From Apostichopus japonicus (taxonomy: Eukaryota > Echinodermata > Holothuroidea > Aspidochirotida > Stichopodidae): a DNA stretch of 64,000 nt. A program made the translations under genes and the position numbers. Location: the NCBI RefSeq assembly GCF_037975245.1, contig NC_092569.1, positions 95,001 to 159,000 on the forward strand. The letters are read 5' to 3'. Below the pieces are notes generated by a model. The model did not search any database and was not told where the DNA came from. It worked only from the letters and a program-made list of their open reading frames with translations. Shown here in pieces: positions 1-12,333 of this stretch (its first letter is position 1; every line of letters starts with the position of its first letter).

Positions 1-186
1 GACAATGATGAAACGAACCGCACAAAATACTGGTAATAATTTGTCTCGATGTTTGTTGTATACCACGAGAAATTTTTACGTAGTTTTATGTCGCTATAGG
101 GGTCTGTGTAGAATGTGTTTGATTGGGGAGACTTACTTCAATGCACATGTGACGTAGGCTTTTATTGTCTGCCCTTGCTTGTAATA

Positions 187-212
187 TTCAAATTCAAATT
201 CAAATTCAAATA
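187..212. repeat. ATTCAA short tandem repeat (LINE 3' tail)
   Basis: About four copies of ATTCAA adjoin AAATAAACTTTATT. On the minus strand this reads as an AATAAAG-like signal followed by TTGAAT units, which marks the 3' terminus of the LINE. Confidence 0.8.
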
Positions 213-761
213 AACTTTATTAAGCACCAAAAATGGGCAATTAAATTCTCGCAATAAGACAATACAATGATAAGATGGAATAAGAATAATACAAATAGTA
301 TACATGAAAATACACTAAAAGGATACCAAACTATGAATTGCACATATTAATTTAATAGGATAATAAGAATACAAACTATAAGAAAAAAAAAAATAAGGAT
401 TGCAACTGACTGAAGGAATAAGAATCAAAACTATCGAAAATGGTCAAACTATAAGAAACGAAACTAATAGGAATTTAAAACCTAAAACTAAAAAATTGAA
501 AAACCTATACGACAGTCTAACGGATCAAGTACGAAAGGAACAAAATTCAATTTTGAAAACAATTAAACTTTAAAAGGTACCTATAAAGCAATATACTGCT
601 CCTAAAAAATAATGATAATATGCATAAGAGAAAGAGACAATAATCTAGTACCCTAAAAAGGTGACCCTAAAAAACATTGCACAAAGCCTAGTGTATTAAG
701 AATGAAATAAACATAGGAATCGAATTAAGAATATTGCACAATGAACCTAACGACGCGCTGC

Positions 762-3677
762 CTATCTGGTGTAAGTATTATTAAAATGTGTGACAGCCAT
801 CGGAACGAAGGAATGTTTGTAGCGGTTTGTACCAGCAGCTGGAGGTCTCATCCTACCACTCCGCCCAGTGAATCGTCCAACGAGATCACTGTGTAACGGG
901 TGATCGGTGTCATCAAGCACGGTGCGGAGCTTACGTTGAAGGCAGGAATTATAGAAAGAATCGAGCGGCTGCTGATGATTCCCAATCAGACGTTCAGATT
1001 TCCTTATTATGCTGTTGATTCTCTTCTTGTCCTGTTCAGTAATGCTACCACCCCAACACACAATACAATAAGTGAAAATGCTGGTAATGACGGAACGGTA
1101 GAATAATGACAGAAGGGTATGTTCAACATGAAATAATTTCAATTTCCTCAAACAGTATAGACGAGAATTTAACTTTGACATAATTAGATCTATATTATCT
1201 GACCAGCTAAGTTTGTCATTAACAACAACCCCTAAGTATTTATAAGTATGAACCCGTTCAACTGGAGAGTCAGAAATTACAATAGGATCGGATATACACT
1301 TGTTGGTTCTGAAATCAATAACTAACTCCTTTGTTTTACTAACGTTCAGTTCGAGAAAATTGTCCTGGCAGTAGTCCACAAATTTATTAATTTCATTTAC
1401 ATACTGTGAAGAGTCATCATTAGTTATCAGACCAACCATTGCAGTGTCATCAGCAAACTTGACAATCGGGCATGAATCAGCTTCGGGTCTACAGTCAGAT
1501 GTATATAGGGTGAACAGAAAAGGCGCTAAGACGGTACCTTGGGGTGCACCTGTACTTGAACTCACAATATTGGAAGATATTGATTGCACCCGCACAAACT
1601 GGGAACGCGTTGTAAGGTAGTCCAGAATCCAGAAGATCATAGGCCCAGGAACATCCATGGTCAATAGCTTGTTTGCCAACAAATGCGGCTGGATTGTGTT
1701 GAAAGCCGATGAAAAGTCAAAGAACATTATTCTTGCCGAGTTACTACTTTTTCCGCTCACCCCCTTTGACCTATTTTTCTCAGAAACTGCTTTAGTGTCT
1801 AGGTGGGAAGCTACACTGTCAATAATTGTTAAAATAGCGTCTTCACAGCTCCTATCACTCCTGTATGCAAACTGGAAATGATCAGTAAAATCTTTCACTC
1901 GGCTCTTCAATTGTGGTAAAACCAAACGTTCACATGCTTTGAAGGCAACTGAGGTCAAGGCTACAGGGCGAAGGTCGTTCATGCATGATACCTTTGGTTT
2001 CTTTGGAATCGGAATAATACATGATTGTTTCCATATATCCGGGACAGTCAGATTAATGAATGAGTAGTTAAAAATGATACTAAAAATACCGCATAACTGA
2101 TCGGCGCACAGTTTCAGTAATCGTGGTGAAAGATTGTCTGGCCCTGAAGACTTACATGGAACAAGCTTGCGAAACTCACGGCGAACCTCCTCCTCAGTGC
2201 AAGTAAAATGTTCATCACTGGTAGAACCCGAAACAGCTGCTTTGATAGTAGTAATTTCCTCGCTAAAATTGTGACAATCGAACCGGTTATAAAACTTGTT
2301 CAATTCATTAACATAATCCATGTTCGGATTCAACAAAGTCTGGTCAGAGTTTGAGTTTTTCCCGGCGTACCCACTCATCAGTTTCATACCCTCCCAAACT
2401 TTCTTCATATTGTTATCCTTGAAGTGTGATTCAATTTTCCGTTTGTAATTAATACGTTCCTTCCGAATGGCTCGCTTTAATTCCTTTTGTATTTGTACTA
2501 GATCATCGCCACCTGAGGCAAACACCTGCTTCTTACGGTTGATAATACCTTTGACATGTTTCGTAATCCATGGTTTGTTGTTGGAGTAGATCTTAACCTC
2601 CTTTGTGGGAATAATGAGTTCTGTACAGAAATTAACGTAATCCACAGTCATCTCAGTCAATTCATTGATATCCGCACTAGAATCAATGAAAACATTCCAG
2701 TCGGTACAATCGAAGGCACTCTGAAGATCATTCGATGCTTCTGCAGTCCACTTTTTCACCTGAATAACTCGAGGTTTCTCTCGCTGCACAATGGGACAAT
2801 ACTTCGGTCGAAGAAATACGAGATTATGGTCAGCCTGTCCTAAAGATGGTAGCTGGATAGCTGAATAAGCCTCCTTAACATTGGAGTAACAATAGTCCAG
2901 GGTTGCTGTACCACGAGTGGGACAGGAGACGTGTTGGTAGTATTGAACACCGCCTCTCAGTAGCTTACAGTGGTTAAAATCTCCATTGATCAAGAACAAT
3001 GCATCCGGGGATGTCGATTCAATATCTTGTAAAGCCTGACTGATTTCAAGAGCGGCAGGCTTAGCAACAGAACTGCTCGGTACATATACTGTAGTGAGTA
3101 TGATATGTGAAAATTCTCGTGGTAGATAATATGGCCGGAGCCCAAGTATGAGAATTTCAGCGTTCGGAGAGCATGACGTGTGCTTGATTGTAATGTTATT
3201 GCCATGACACCATTTATTATTCACATAAACACAGACACCACCACCCTTTTCCTTTTCCGATTGTTCAGTCCGATCTAATCGTATCAGTGTAAAACCATCA
3301 ACAGTAACATGGGAATCCTCAATACAGTCCCGTAACCATGTCTCAGTGAAACACATAACACTAGTTGTGCGAAAATCATTATTATACCTCACATTTGCAC
3401 ATAGTTCATCCATTTTATTGTGTAATGACCGAACGTTCCCCATAATGATCGATGGTAGGTATGGCTTGCATCCCCGAGACCGTAACTTACGTTTTATGGC
3501 TCCTCTTTTGCCACGCTTCCTGGGCTTCATCTCGTTAGGCAGATCAACATGTTGAGGGTAGGTGGTATGGGCACTATAGCGTAGAGAGTGCAGCTCCTGA
3601 CTAGAAAACGTATGCCTCATTGTTACAAAAACTCGGTTTTCATTTGAAAATGTCCATAAAATAGTAGGAATCCACAA
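762..3677 (-). CDS. LINE endonuclease / reverse transcriptase polyprotein (971 aa, intact)
   Basis: The uninterrupted ORF encodes the enzymes that nick the target and copy the element RNA into it. The N-terminal third is an APE-type endonuclease: the block around residues 80-90 (GNVRSLHNKMDEL), the Glu in CFTETWL near residue 110, INGDFNH near 230 and ADHNLVFL near 285 supply the expected Asn, Glu, Asp and His. The reverse transcriptase occupies roughly residues 500-800, with LRPVALTS, DFSSAFNTI, GAPQGTVLAPFLFTLY and the catalytic FADD (VKFADDTAMV). The C-terminal region after the RT has the cysteine- and basic-rich character seen in Rex/Babar-type elements; no RNase H domain was recognised. 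The first Met at 3677 was taken as start, and translation may begin further in. Assignment to the Rex/CR1 group rests on motif style and needs a phylogeny. Confidence 0.93.
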   Translation of the reverse strand: MWIPTILWTFSNENRVFVTMRHTFSSQELHSLRYSAHTTYPQHVDLPNEMKPRKRGKRGAIKRKLRSRGCKPYLPSIIMGNVRSLHNKMDELCANVRYNNDFRTTSVMCFTETWLRDCIEDSHVTVDGFTLIRLDRTEQSEKEKGGGVCVYVNNKWCHGNNITIKHTSCSPNAEILILGLRPYYLPREFSHIILTTVYVPSSSVAKPAALEISQALQDIESTSPDALFLINGDFNHCKLLRGGVQYYQHVSCPTRGTATLDYCYSNVKEAYSAIQLPSLGQADHNLVFLRPKYCPIVQREKPRVIQVKKWTAEASNDLQSAFDCTDWNVFIDSSADINELTEMTVDYVNFCTELIIPTKEVKIYSNNKPWITKHVKGIINRKKQVFASGGDDLVQIQKELKRAIRKERINYKRKIESHFKDNNMKKVWEGMKLMSGYAGKNSNSDQTLLNPNMDYVNELNKFYNRFDCHNFSEEITTIKAAVSGSTSDEHFTCTEEEVRREFRKLVPCKSSGPDNLSPRLLKLCADQLCGIFSIIFNYSFINLTVPDIWKQSCIIPIPKKPKVSCMNDLRPVALTSVAFKACERLVLPQLKSRVKDFTDHFQFAYRSDRSCEDAILTIIDSVASHLDTKAVSEKNRSKGVSGKSSNSARIMFFDFSSAFNTIQPHLLANKLLTMDVPGPMIFWILDYLTTRSQFVRVQSISSNIVSSSTGAPQGTVLAPFLFTLYTSDCRPEADSCPIVKFADDTAMVGLITNDDSSQYVNEINKFVDYCQDNFLELNVSKTKELVIDFRTNKCISDPIVISDSPVERVHTYKYLGVVVNDKLSWSDNIDLIMSKLNSRLYCLRKLKLFHVEHTLLSLFYRSVITSIFTYCIVCWGGSITEQDKKRINSIIRKSERLIGNHQQPLDSFYNSCLQRKLRTVLDDTDHPLHSDLVGRFTGRSGRMRPPAAGTNRYKHSFVPMAVTHFNNTYTR

Positions 3678-4918
3678 AAGGTAAATCCAGTATATAACGA
3701 AGATGAATACATACAGTTCACATACAAAAAACAGTCAAACGAATGAGAAAAATGGATGAATTTAGAGAGCGGACTAAGCGAGCGAGTCGCCGCATGAGCA
3801 GCGCCAAAAAGTCCAATCAGTAATAACAACTATTTGATTGTAATGTAGTATAATGAGAAGTTATTAAATGGTGTGAAAGCTTCTTTTTTGTAATATAAAA
3901 GGTACATTTTAATTGTCATATCACTCCATACGTAAAGATTGATCAGCTCAAAACTTATGTCACTACTTTGTTTAATATTTGAACTTGTTTGTATATGCGT
4001 TTGTGTATGTTTTCTCTCGGTTGTACTTTGGGTGCGTCTGTGTGTGTGTGTTTCTAAATGCCTTACTTGGGCGTTACTCTTTAAGTTAATTGAATATTTG
4101 TTTCTCCCCGGACAAACAAGTATTTCGAATCCAAAAGCCGATTTTTTATTATTTTTAAAATGGCATATCAATTTAGAGTAAAACTTATATAAAACAAACT
4201 GTTAGCAAACTGCTTATCCACTTAAGAGCCTGTGTAAGAGAATGTGTAAAAGTAAGAGGGCCGGACATTTCGATCCTAGCAGGATCTTCTTCAGAGGCTG
4301 AATGAGAAGTAACAGTACTAGCAAAAGGGACAAAAACACACACAGAATACAGACAGGTTAACAGGGTGAACACAAAAGAGAAAGACGGTTTAAGTCCTTC
4401 AACTTATCCAACATTTTCCAAAGAAGGCTCTCGAAAACTTAACTTCCATTACAAGTGATGTGACGTGATGTGAGTACTGTCTATACGAGATACCGCCTCC
4501 TGATATGCATTATGTAGACATTAGGTAGAACCAATAACAAATAATATAATGTGGCAGTGGACTCCGTACTGACAGCGCAGTTTTAATGTATGGTACTTAT
4601 TTGTTAGCCACTTCATTTCATAAACACTAGGTCCCTTCTCATATTTAAAGCAACACTACGTTAACTGTTGATATTTTGTTACATGCCAAATTCTCATTTT
4701 AATTCAGCTAAACTGTGTAAGTGTCATTGTAACAAATAAATCTAACAAAATCATATTAGCGATCTTTCTTAAGAAATGAAAACGGACTTGTTTATATTCT
4801 ACAACTCAATGGATCTTTAAATAATTACTTATTAGCGACCTTTATTACAGTAAAGGGTAGGAAGTGTATTAACTGGATGATGTTGCCATTCGAGTTAGAC
4901 CAATTTATACCACTGCGA

Positions 4919-4925
<7 letters not shown>

Positions 4926-4968
<43 letters not shown>

Positions 4969-4990
4969 ATTATATATATATATTATATAT
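4926..4990. repeat. AT dinucleotide microsatellite
   Basis: An interrupted run of alternating A and T with a few C and extra T interruptions. The surrounding stretch, 3830-6175, otherwise shows no gene, transposon end or RNA that I can support. It is AT-rich with only short chance ORFs. Confidence 0.9.
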
Positions 4991-6177
4991 ACTATAAGAT
5001 TGTACTAACTGCCGAAAATTAATAAAAACATTCGTTTATTTTTATGAAGGGTTACTGTTGTTTACTGCACTAATCTTTAGACGCCAGTCTACTTTGATAA
5101 GGTTTTTCCAGTCTATAATTTGTTACTGTAAATATTTTATTTCATGATTTATATAACACATATGTACACATTTCAAATGTATCTTGCATCTCTTTGCAAA
5201 ACTAAAATATGTGTATACTAAGTTTGAATCGAAAACTATATGAAATTACTATAACTTCGACAGCCTGAAATTCCACTAATGTTGTTTGTATTACGATATA
5301 GCAACATAATTATCTCTTGAAGAAGGTCATTGTAGTTTCATAAACGATTGAAAGTCAGATTTAGGCGATGAAGAACTTAAACCATTCTTTATAATTTTGT
5401 CATTTTACTTTACAAATGGTAATTCGTAATTGTGTACACTTATTAGATTATGACGTCGAAATTCCAGCTTTTAATGTTGCAAACAAAAGTTAACAATTTG
5501 AAATAATGCAGCTTAGATAGACCTTGGTATCATTCAGCCTTGTAGTGTTATATCATTTTTGTACACAGTTTTGATATGATTCAACTTTTCATTATTTTAT
5601 GAACATTAAAGTATTCCAATTTCTTTTTTCATTTGTCAATACGTCGAAATAAGCACGGGGTAAAAGACATTATTGAAGATATAAGCTAGTGCACGAACAA
5701 GAGCATGCTTGCGGGCTTACTGTAAGCCTGCTAGGAATTCCATCCATACACGGGCTTAAATAGATCTAAGAGAATTGACATGTTTGCGGAATTCACTTTC
5801 GGAAACATGTGTAAGACCCATAGTATGCAATATAGAGGTTCCCAAATGCTACAAGTGACTTACAGAAGAACACATACTATGGCTTAGCGTATTTCCTATA
5901 CAGAAGAAAGGTAATTGTTAAAAGCATCATATGTGCAACAGTGCGAGTAGAGACACTGTAAGATATGGAAGTTACATGTGGTGACTGGATCTTCGTCTTA
6001 GCTTTAACTAGTTTGTTGATAGGAGACCATGACAGTCTGGAAGATGCCTGTTTGAGGTAAGCATATTTAAGCAAATCTGAAGATGTGTTGTAATACGACG
6101 ATAAAAGGATAGTTTAGCCTTAAATAAAGCATTAAGCTTGCTCACGTATTCACAATAGAAAGTATTCTGAGTTATAG

Positions 6178-6330
6178 GAGGGTAAACTCAGTGGTTAACG
6201 CCGGTGCCTTCCAATCAAAAGGTCCCCGGTTCGAGTCACTTCAAGATTAATATATGTTGACAATTCATAATCATGGACGATAAATATGAATCTAAGAGAC
6301 TGACTTCGGTCAGCTTGCGGCTTTGATAAG
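6178..6330 (+). mobile_element. Candidate tRNA-derived SINE
   Basis: The segment at 6187-6200 (CTCAGTGGTTAACGCC) resembles an RNA polymerase III A box. The segment at 6229-6238 (GGTTCGAGTC) is an almost perfect B box, at a spacing typical of tRNA. The intervening bases can form an anticodon-like arm but not a convincing cloverleaf, so a tRNA-derived SINE head is more likely than a functional tRNA gene. The downstream body contains the hairpin GACTGACTTCGGTCAG near 6299-6314. No tail or target duplication was identified, and the 3' end given is approximate. Confidence 0.42.
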
Positions 6331-6984
6331 CCAATGAAGCTTTTCGCGAGTTCCTGCTTGCAGGAGGATCTAAAATACAAAATAGACTCCATTATCCCAG
6401 GTTTAATCCGTAACGTATCCTTATATTTTCTAGACGTTCAACAAGAGGGAAGTGTAAGTTATGATAAGACTGAAATGTCGGTGAAGTTTCTATACGCGAT
6501 ATTAATATCTGTATTTGTATATAAGAGAAGACATATCATCGATCGAATGGAGTTATTAAAATTGTTCTGATTTTAAAATTTAGTAAGAGCCTTTGTCTTA
6601 GTTGTAAATTCTTCTATGAGCTAGGAAGGTGATCACCCTATCCCTAACTCTAATCGGTAAATGTATTACCGTCTGGATAACAAGTCGTCTGTAGTTTATA
6701 TATACGTACTTTAACTAGTGTTTATCGACTTGAATTGGTATATATTGCTACTTAAATTGGTAAACCTCACTTACAAACAGGTATCGATAGGAATTAAATT
6801 ATCATATACCGATTTAAATTGGTACATGTCGTGTCCCCGTGATCACATCCCGAGATGGTCCACCATGAGGATGCAAGCTTTACTGTATAACGATGCTTCA
6901 AACCTTGAACAGTGTTACACATCATACAATACAACAGATTGAAAGCTCGTGACATTATTAGATTACTGCCTATTACTGCCTATT

Positions 6985-7303
6985 CACCTTACACTAAGTA
7001 GCCAAGGACTGAGGGTAGCACCAACTGTAACGTAACCTTACACTACTGTACGTAACCAAAGGACTGAGGGTAGCACCAACTGTTTCTTAACCTTACACTA
7101 AATAGCCAAAGTCTGAGGGGAGCACCAACTGTAACTTTACCTTACACTAAATAGCCAAGGTCTGAGGGTAGCACCAAATGTAACTTAACCTTACACTAAG
7201 TAACCATGAAGGACTGAGGGTTACACCAACTGTAACTTAACCTTACACTAAATAGCCAAGGTCTGAGGGTAGCCGACTGTAACTTATCCTTATACTAAGT
7301 AGC
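6985..7303. repeat. Minisatellite, about 50-bp unit, six to seven copies
   Basis: Units begin TTACACTAAGTAGCCAAGG and continue with CTGAGGGTAGCACCAACTG. They vary from about 47 to 55 bp through small indels. Copies are clearly diverged, so the array looks old. No coding frame runs through it. Confidence 0.85.
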
Positions 7304-7386
7304 AAACGCTTGAATCCCTGTGGAAAGGGCTAACATGAAAACATTCGCATTTTCCAAGGAACCTTGCCAATTACCACAGTGCCATT

Positions 7387-9074
7387 CAGGGACGTAGCCA
7401 GGGGGAGCAGGGGGGGGCGACTGCTCCCCCCTTTCAGTGTCGGAAAAATGTTTAAAAACTCATTTTTTAGCATGGTATTTTGTCAGTGCTCTTTTGATCT
7501 TGAATATTCGTCAGCTCCGTTAACTCGATTATAATCGTAGTGACATTAACGCATACTGATTCAACTACTTACTTAGTTTGGAAGATACAATTAGCTAAAT
7601 TTAGCCTATAGCCAATTACAAGCCTACAGTTGGCCACTGCGTAATAAAATACATATTGCCTACCTAACCGCACTCTGTGGAATGTCACGAACCGTATGCA
7701 CAACAACGTCTACAACGTTCGTTCTCATCCTTTCTATGATTCGTCCTAAGTTGTTGCACGAACAGCATGTTATGAAGCTAAGCTAGCAATCGTACGTAAT
7801 ACGCACTTCCTATAAATAATTATTACACTGCTAATACACTGCGATAACGATATTTGTTTTTTAGGCCACTGTATATCTGGCTATATTACAAAATATGAAA
7901 GTTTATATTGTCCATCAGTCAAGTTCGTCAAATGTATTTAAGTTCAGACATTGGACAATAAACAAGAATCATCCTACTGGAAAAAATTGTAAAAGAGCAC
8001 TATGTTTGTCTTTCTGATATACTATGTAAAAGAACATGTAAAAGAATTCAAACAGGAAACAAAATCTGCTGACAATATGATATCATATGATCATGGGCTT
8101 AGCCAGTATGTAGCACTGTAGGCGCGGGCCTACACCTTTTCTGACCAAGTTATCTTTTTTTTTTAAAACACCCATAATTCAAATCCATAGGCTTGCTGGA
8201 CGAGTTTAAGAGTCTAGACAGGAAAAACTATTGAAATGAACGTAGCAAGAATATGGCTAAATTAGGTGACCTATTCTTCTGCCATCTAGACTGTCATTTC
8301 TATCGCGTGCCGTTTCATTCAACACTCTACCCGCCGAAAAAGACTAGGATCCGATCTTGTTTTTAACATCTAGTTAAGAACCCGTTTACACAGATAATAT
8401 TTCAGTTGAGAAAACAGTTGAGAAATTTGCATCAGATGGCATTCGTCGGATAACTCTCGCCTTCTCTTATTAGGCTAACCTAAACATTTCCTAGCTACAG
8501 TTGTATCAAAGACAATTACTGGCTATAGTTATATCAAAGACATTTCATGCCTATCTTTGTATCTATAAGTATCAGAAGTTGAAATGTAAGACTACTCTGT
8601 ACGTGTACCTTGCTCATTTTAAATACATTATGTAGTATTGAATTAGACATTTAATAGCTACAGTTGTATCAAAGACAATTACTGGCTATAGTTGTATCAA
8701 AGACATTTCTGGCCTATCTTTGTATCTACAAGTATCAGAAGTTGAAAAGTAAGACTACTCTGTACATGTACCTTGCTAATTTTAAATATATTATGTAGTA
8801 TTGAATTACGTACTCATTTAACTCGTTTGTTTTTTGGGTTTAAAAGTGATATTGAATGAGGTGTGTCAAGTTAGCAAGAGGCCAGGGAACCAGAATGAAC
8901 ACTCGGGAAGGGCCGTTTCCGGCCATATGGGGGGTTTATAAAACCAAAATTTTTCTTGTACGCTCCGCACCAACTGATGGTGGCGCTCCGCTCAGATAGT
9001 CGTACCTACAACTTTGAAAATCTATATCAATCGCAAAAAGTGCTCCCCCTTTCAAATTCCTGGCTACGTCGCTA
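7387..9074. mobile_element. Non-autonomous hAT-type element, 1,688 bp
   Basis: The left end CAGGGACGTAGCCAGG and the right end CCTGGCTACGTCGCTA form a terminal inverted repeat of about 13 matching bases. The perfect 8-bp direct repeat GTGCCATT flanks the element at 7379-7386 and 9075-9082, the target duplication length of hAT transposons. No transposase ORF is present. A 163-bp segment is duplicated in tandem at 8484-8645 and 8647-8808. The right part (about 8880-9000) carries a block containing GTACGCTCCGC and GGTGGCGCTCCGCT that recurs in the elements at 10130, 31028 and 54554, so these elements share a lineage. Confidence 0.88.
8484..8808. repeat. Two-copy 163-bp tandem duplication inside the hAT element
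   Basis: The copies start at TAGCTACAGTTGTATC and end at TATGTAGTATTGAATTA. They differ at only a handful of positions, so the duplication is younger than the element. Confidence 0.85.
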
Positions 9075-9082
9075 GTGCCATT

Positions 9083-10121
9083 AGCATATAATTATTATTT
9101 GTACCGCTTTTGTAAATATGAAATCCTGGCTAGTCATTAGTAGCATGCGTAGGCCTCATATACTGTACTATATAAGCACGTATAACTTACTGTGTGTGAT
9201 GTTATGTGATAGACTAATTAGTAATATTCCTTGTGATTCCATTTGTGTCATTTGTTTGATGTATTGATTATTACAATCCCGTTTATGTCAGTATAGCTCA
9301 CTGTTTGGTCTTCTTAGTATAATCAGACAAGTCTATTGCACAGTTCGACGTTAGGCTAATATATGTACACATGTCAGATAATCGTCTATGTCAAAGATGC
9401 AGCGAGGATATTTAGTAATAGATTTTACCAATCACTTGTTTGCTCTATCAATGGGTCAGACAAAGTTTGTTTCATCTATTTCCAATAAAGTCAGATCATT
9501 TGTCGACATTTCTACCCGAATGTATACTACATTTGAAATGTTAATATGGACAGAGGAGTAGGCAAGGGCTAATAATACACAGTCTCACCAAGTACGCTGT
9601 AAAACAGTTGTATGGAAGTACCAATAAAATAACGACCAATTTTGAACTGGGAAGTTGACACACTTCAAGGAACATAAACTCGGAAACAACGGAAGAAGTA
9701 CGAACTTTTATTTAGACAAATACAGGTACAATACCGTGTTAAACAGCTAACGCGCTGAGCTGCATACCTCCTTTAACTTTGACATATATTGACTTCATTA
9801 TTTCATTGATGTTCCCTTCTGGAATATTGTACTTATGGGATTGGGACTTTAAGTATATCACTTTCAAGTTAAACCAATGAAACTGGTTAATATGACATTT
9901 ATCACACAATACCACAAGTTATCATTCAGTGCTTTCAAACAAGTTATACAAACATTCTGAACTATTTTAATCCCGGTGCTCCCTTGCCACACTACAACCA
10001 TCGGCGTATACATAAATCTGGACCGTTTATGTCAATTAGAAGAAGCACAAAAACACATACCAATTATGAAGGGTCACGTGACGAGCTCCAAGTTGTAGCA
10101 CTCTTATATGTTTTCTACATG
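9083..10121. other. Gene-free spacer
   Basis: I see no supported gene, RNA or transposon end here. It is AT-rich single-copy-looking sequence between two hAT elements. Confidence 0.6.
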
Positions 10122-10129
10122 ATCTCATA

Positions 10130-10629
10130 TAGTGGCGGAGCGTCCATACAGTCAGGGGCGGAAGCCCTCCCTGACGGACTCAAATGGACTGCTGGCGCCT
10201 TTTTCAGCTATTTACCACTTTTTACTTATTCGCGATTATTGACTTTTTTATTGCGCTCTCATCTATCTATTAACATTTGTCACATTTTGTTGGTGTAATT
10301 TTCTGACAAATGCTCTAACGGCGGTCTTTAATTTATCGGCACTTCCGTTGTACGAAACTATTTCCAAGCGCATGTACTTTCAACACCCATATAAACTTCC
10401 GAGTTGTCACAAATGGCGATGACACCTATTTATTCTTTGTTTATCTGCAAATTAGCAAGGCCCGGAAAGGGTCATTTCCGGCGATCTATAGGGAGTATCT
10501 TTCCTCAAAAACTTTCTGTACGCTCCGCGCCAACCTGTGGTGGCGCTCCGCTTAGATAGTGTCAAAGCGCCCCTACAGACCATTCTCGCCCCCCCCCTCC
10601 CCTGATCAATACCCCTAGCTCCGCCACTG
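10130..10629. mobile_element. Non-autonomous hAT-type element, 500 bp
   Basis: Ends TAGTGGCGGAGC and GCTCCGCCACTG are inverted repeats. The 8-bp target duplication ATCTCATA is perfect at 10122-10129 and 10630-10637. The interior contains an inverted GGGCGGAAGCCCTCCC block near the left end and the GTACGCTCCGCGCCAAC block near the right. It is the same family as 54554-54946, which is shorter by about 100 bp. The chance ORF overlapping its left end has no coding support. Confidence 0.9.
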
Positions 10630-10637
10630 ATCTCATA

Positions 10638-12333
10638 GCTGACATATTCTTTTGAATCTACACAAACGATGGAATCTCGCTAAGTGGTACATTTTGTCAC
10701 TGTTTACCGCAATTTTCAATTCAAAAATTGCCAGTTCGATTATGTTCTTTCAAACAATCGGACTGCACCTGGAACGCACGCAGCTTATCAGGATTGTACA
10801 CAAATGTACATATATAAAAGAAGCAGTCGACCGGATTCTTTGTTTTGTTCCGTAGCAACAGATGTCTCGTTTTTGCGCGTAAGCAGGCGGGTATGATAAT
10901 GATAGCCTTGATAGGAGTGACCGCCGTAAGGAATCTATAAGACTCTGCTGTCAGTAGATGTTCGAATAGTTTAGCCATGCAGATCAAGACTTTACATAAG
11001 CGGAGAGTAAATCTCAAATACAGTATCATCCAAACCTAAGCAATTATTCTCAAATTTACCGTAAATGTCCGTTACAGTGGATTTGTCAACCGAACGCTTA
11101 TCTCTTCGAACTGACAAGGGTTAAATAATATGTTAGTTTAGCACATGGGAGCACGTCACATGAGCCGCCATGGTTGGTACGTTTTCCTACTGTCGAGTGA
11201 GAGATCCAGGTCATATTAAATTTGATTCCTATACAATTACCTCACCCCATCTCCTATCTATACCAACATGTTAACAACAAATATCCATATGCTTTCATCA
11301 TAGGATGGAGGAAATGAAATTTGTTACAACGAAATGCATAAAACATTTAGTTCGTTTAAGGAAACCTCCCATTTTAATTCTAACAGTATGGATGGACACC
11401 TTAAAAACCTTCCAATATTTCACATCGTTCTAGTGTCATGTTTATTCATCTCTTCGCAACATTATGGAAGTAATAAAATAGGGTAACCTATATTAGAAAT
11501 GGAAATAGAACATTGTATTTCGTCACACGTGACTGTGGGGTCAACTATTGCATTTAAACTGACTATTAAAGGGATAGTGTGGTGATCAACATACCTTTAC
11601 AGTTATACATTCTTAACTAGTTGAATAGTATATCATCAGGATATAAGAAGTATGTGTACATCCGTATTCTACTCAAAACAGTGAAAAGAGATTTTCAGCA
11701 ACCGGAGCAATAAAATACATATGATAAATTTAATAGCAAGACAAAACAAACCAAGATGTGCCTCAATAATGTCACCAAATTTATGTTAGTTCAGACCGTG
11801 GTCTGTTTAAACTTTGATCTAGTTTTCATTACCGGCGTATGTTTAGATCATAACTTAGCGCTTTCAGCTTGAATAACATATACAAATGTACTTCATCATG
11901 AAAATGTCTGACGAAGCTCACACATTAATTACTGATTTGCAAACCGAAAATTGGTCATGTTGCGTAGTAGTTTAGTGTGCAGGGGCTCTTCCAATAACTA
12001 ATTCTCTTGTAGTTTTTATCACGTTAATCGTGTACAAGACTCATCCAATGGTGCCCATATGGTGGTAAAGAATCATTGACTCTAGTTACTCTCGTTATAA
12101 TTACATCCAGTTGTTCGACTCCCTTCAGATGTATTGTTTTGTGACTGAGTCATGACAATAATCTCAACTAACTGTCGTACCATGGTGTCCAGTCCAGTCA
12201 TTATCATTATACTCGTAATTAAACAGGTTTCAATCGTTTTTGAGTCTGGCGTAAATATAAACTATATGTCTATGGTTCGATTACGTAACACATTATAATA
12301 TTGCCGTAAGAGTGACATAACTTTTCAAAATTT
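10638..12333. other. Receptor gene 3' flank / probable 3' UTR
   Basis: This lies downstream of the receptor stop codon on the minus strand. A minus-strand AATAAA occurs at about 11441-11446, roughly 0.9 kb after the stop, and is a plausible polyadenylation signal. No other gene or repeat was recognised. Confidence 0.45.

Larger units (their letters stand above)
187..3829 (-). mobile_element. Non-LTR retrotransposon (LINE), Rex/CR1-like, jockey superfamily
   Basis: The element runs on the minus strand. Its 3' end is the short tandem tail at 187-212 (an ATTCAA repeat on the plus strand, i.e. TTGAAT repeats after an AATAAAG-type signal on the element strand). Tails of short repeats rather than poly(A) are usual for CR1/L2/Rex-type LINEs. 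A 3' UTR of about 550 bp lies between the tail and the ORF stop at 762. The single long ORF at 762-3677 carries an apurinic-type endonuclease and a reverse transcriptase. The 5' boundary is not resolved: the sequence just above 3677 has no clear ORF1, so the upper limit given is a guess. No target-site duplication was found by eye. The intact ORF suggests a young copy. Confidence 0.85.

Noticed and set aside
3623-3829. 68-codon minus ORF upstream of the LINE polyprotein as ORF1
   Set aside because: Short, overlaps the polyprotein start in another frame, and has no nucleic-acid-binding motif.
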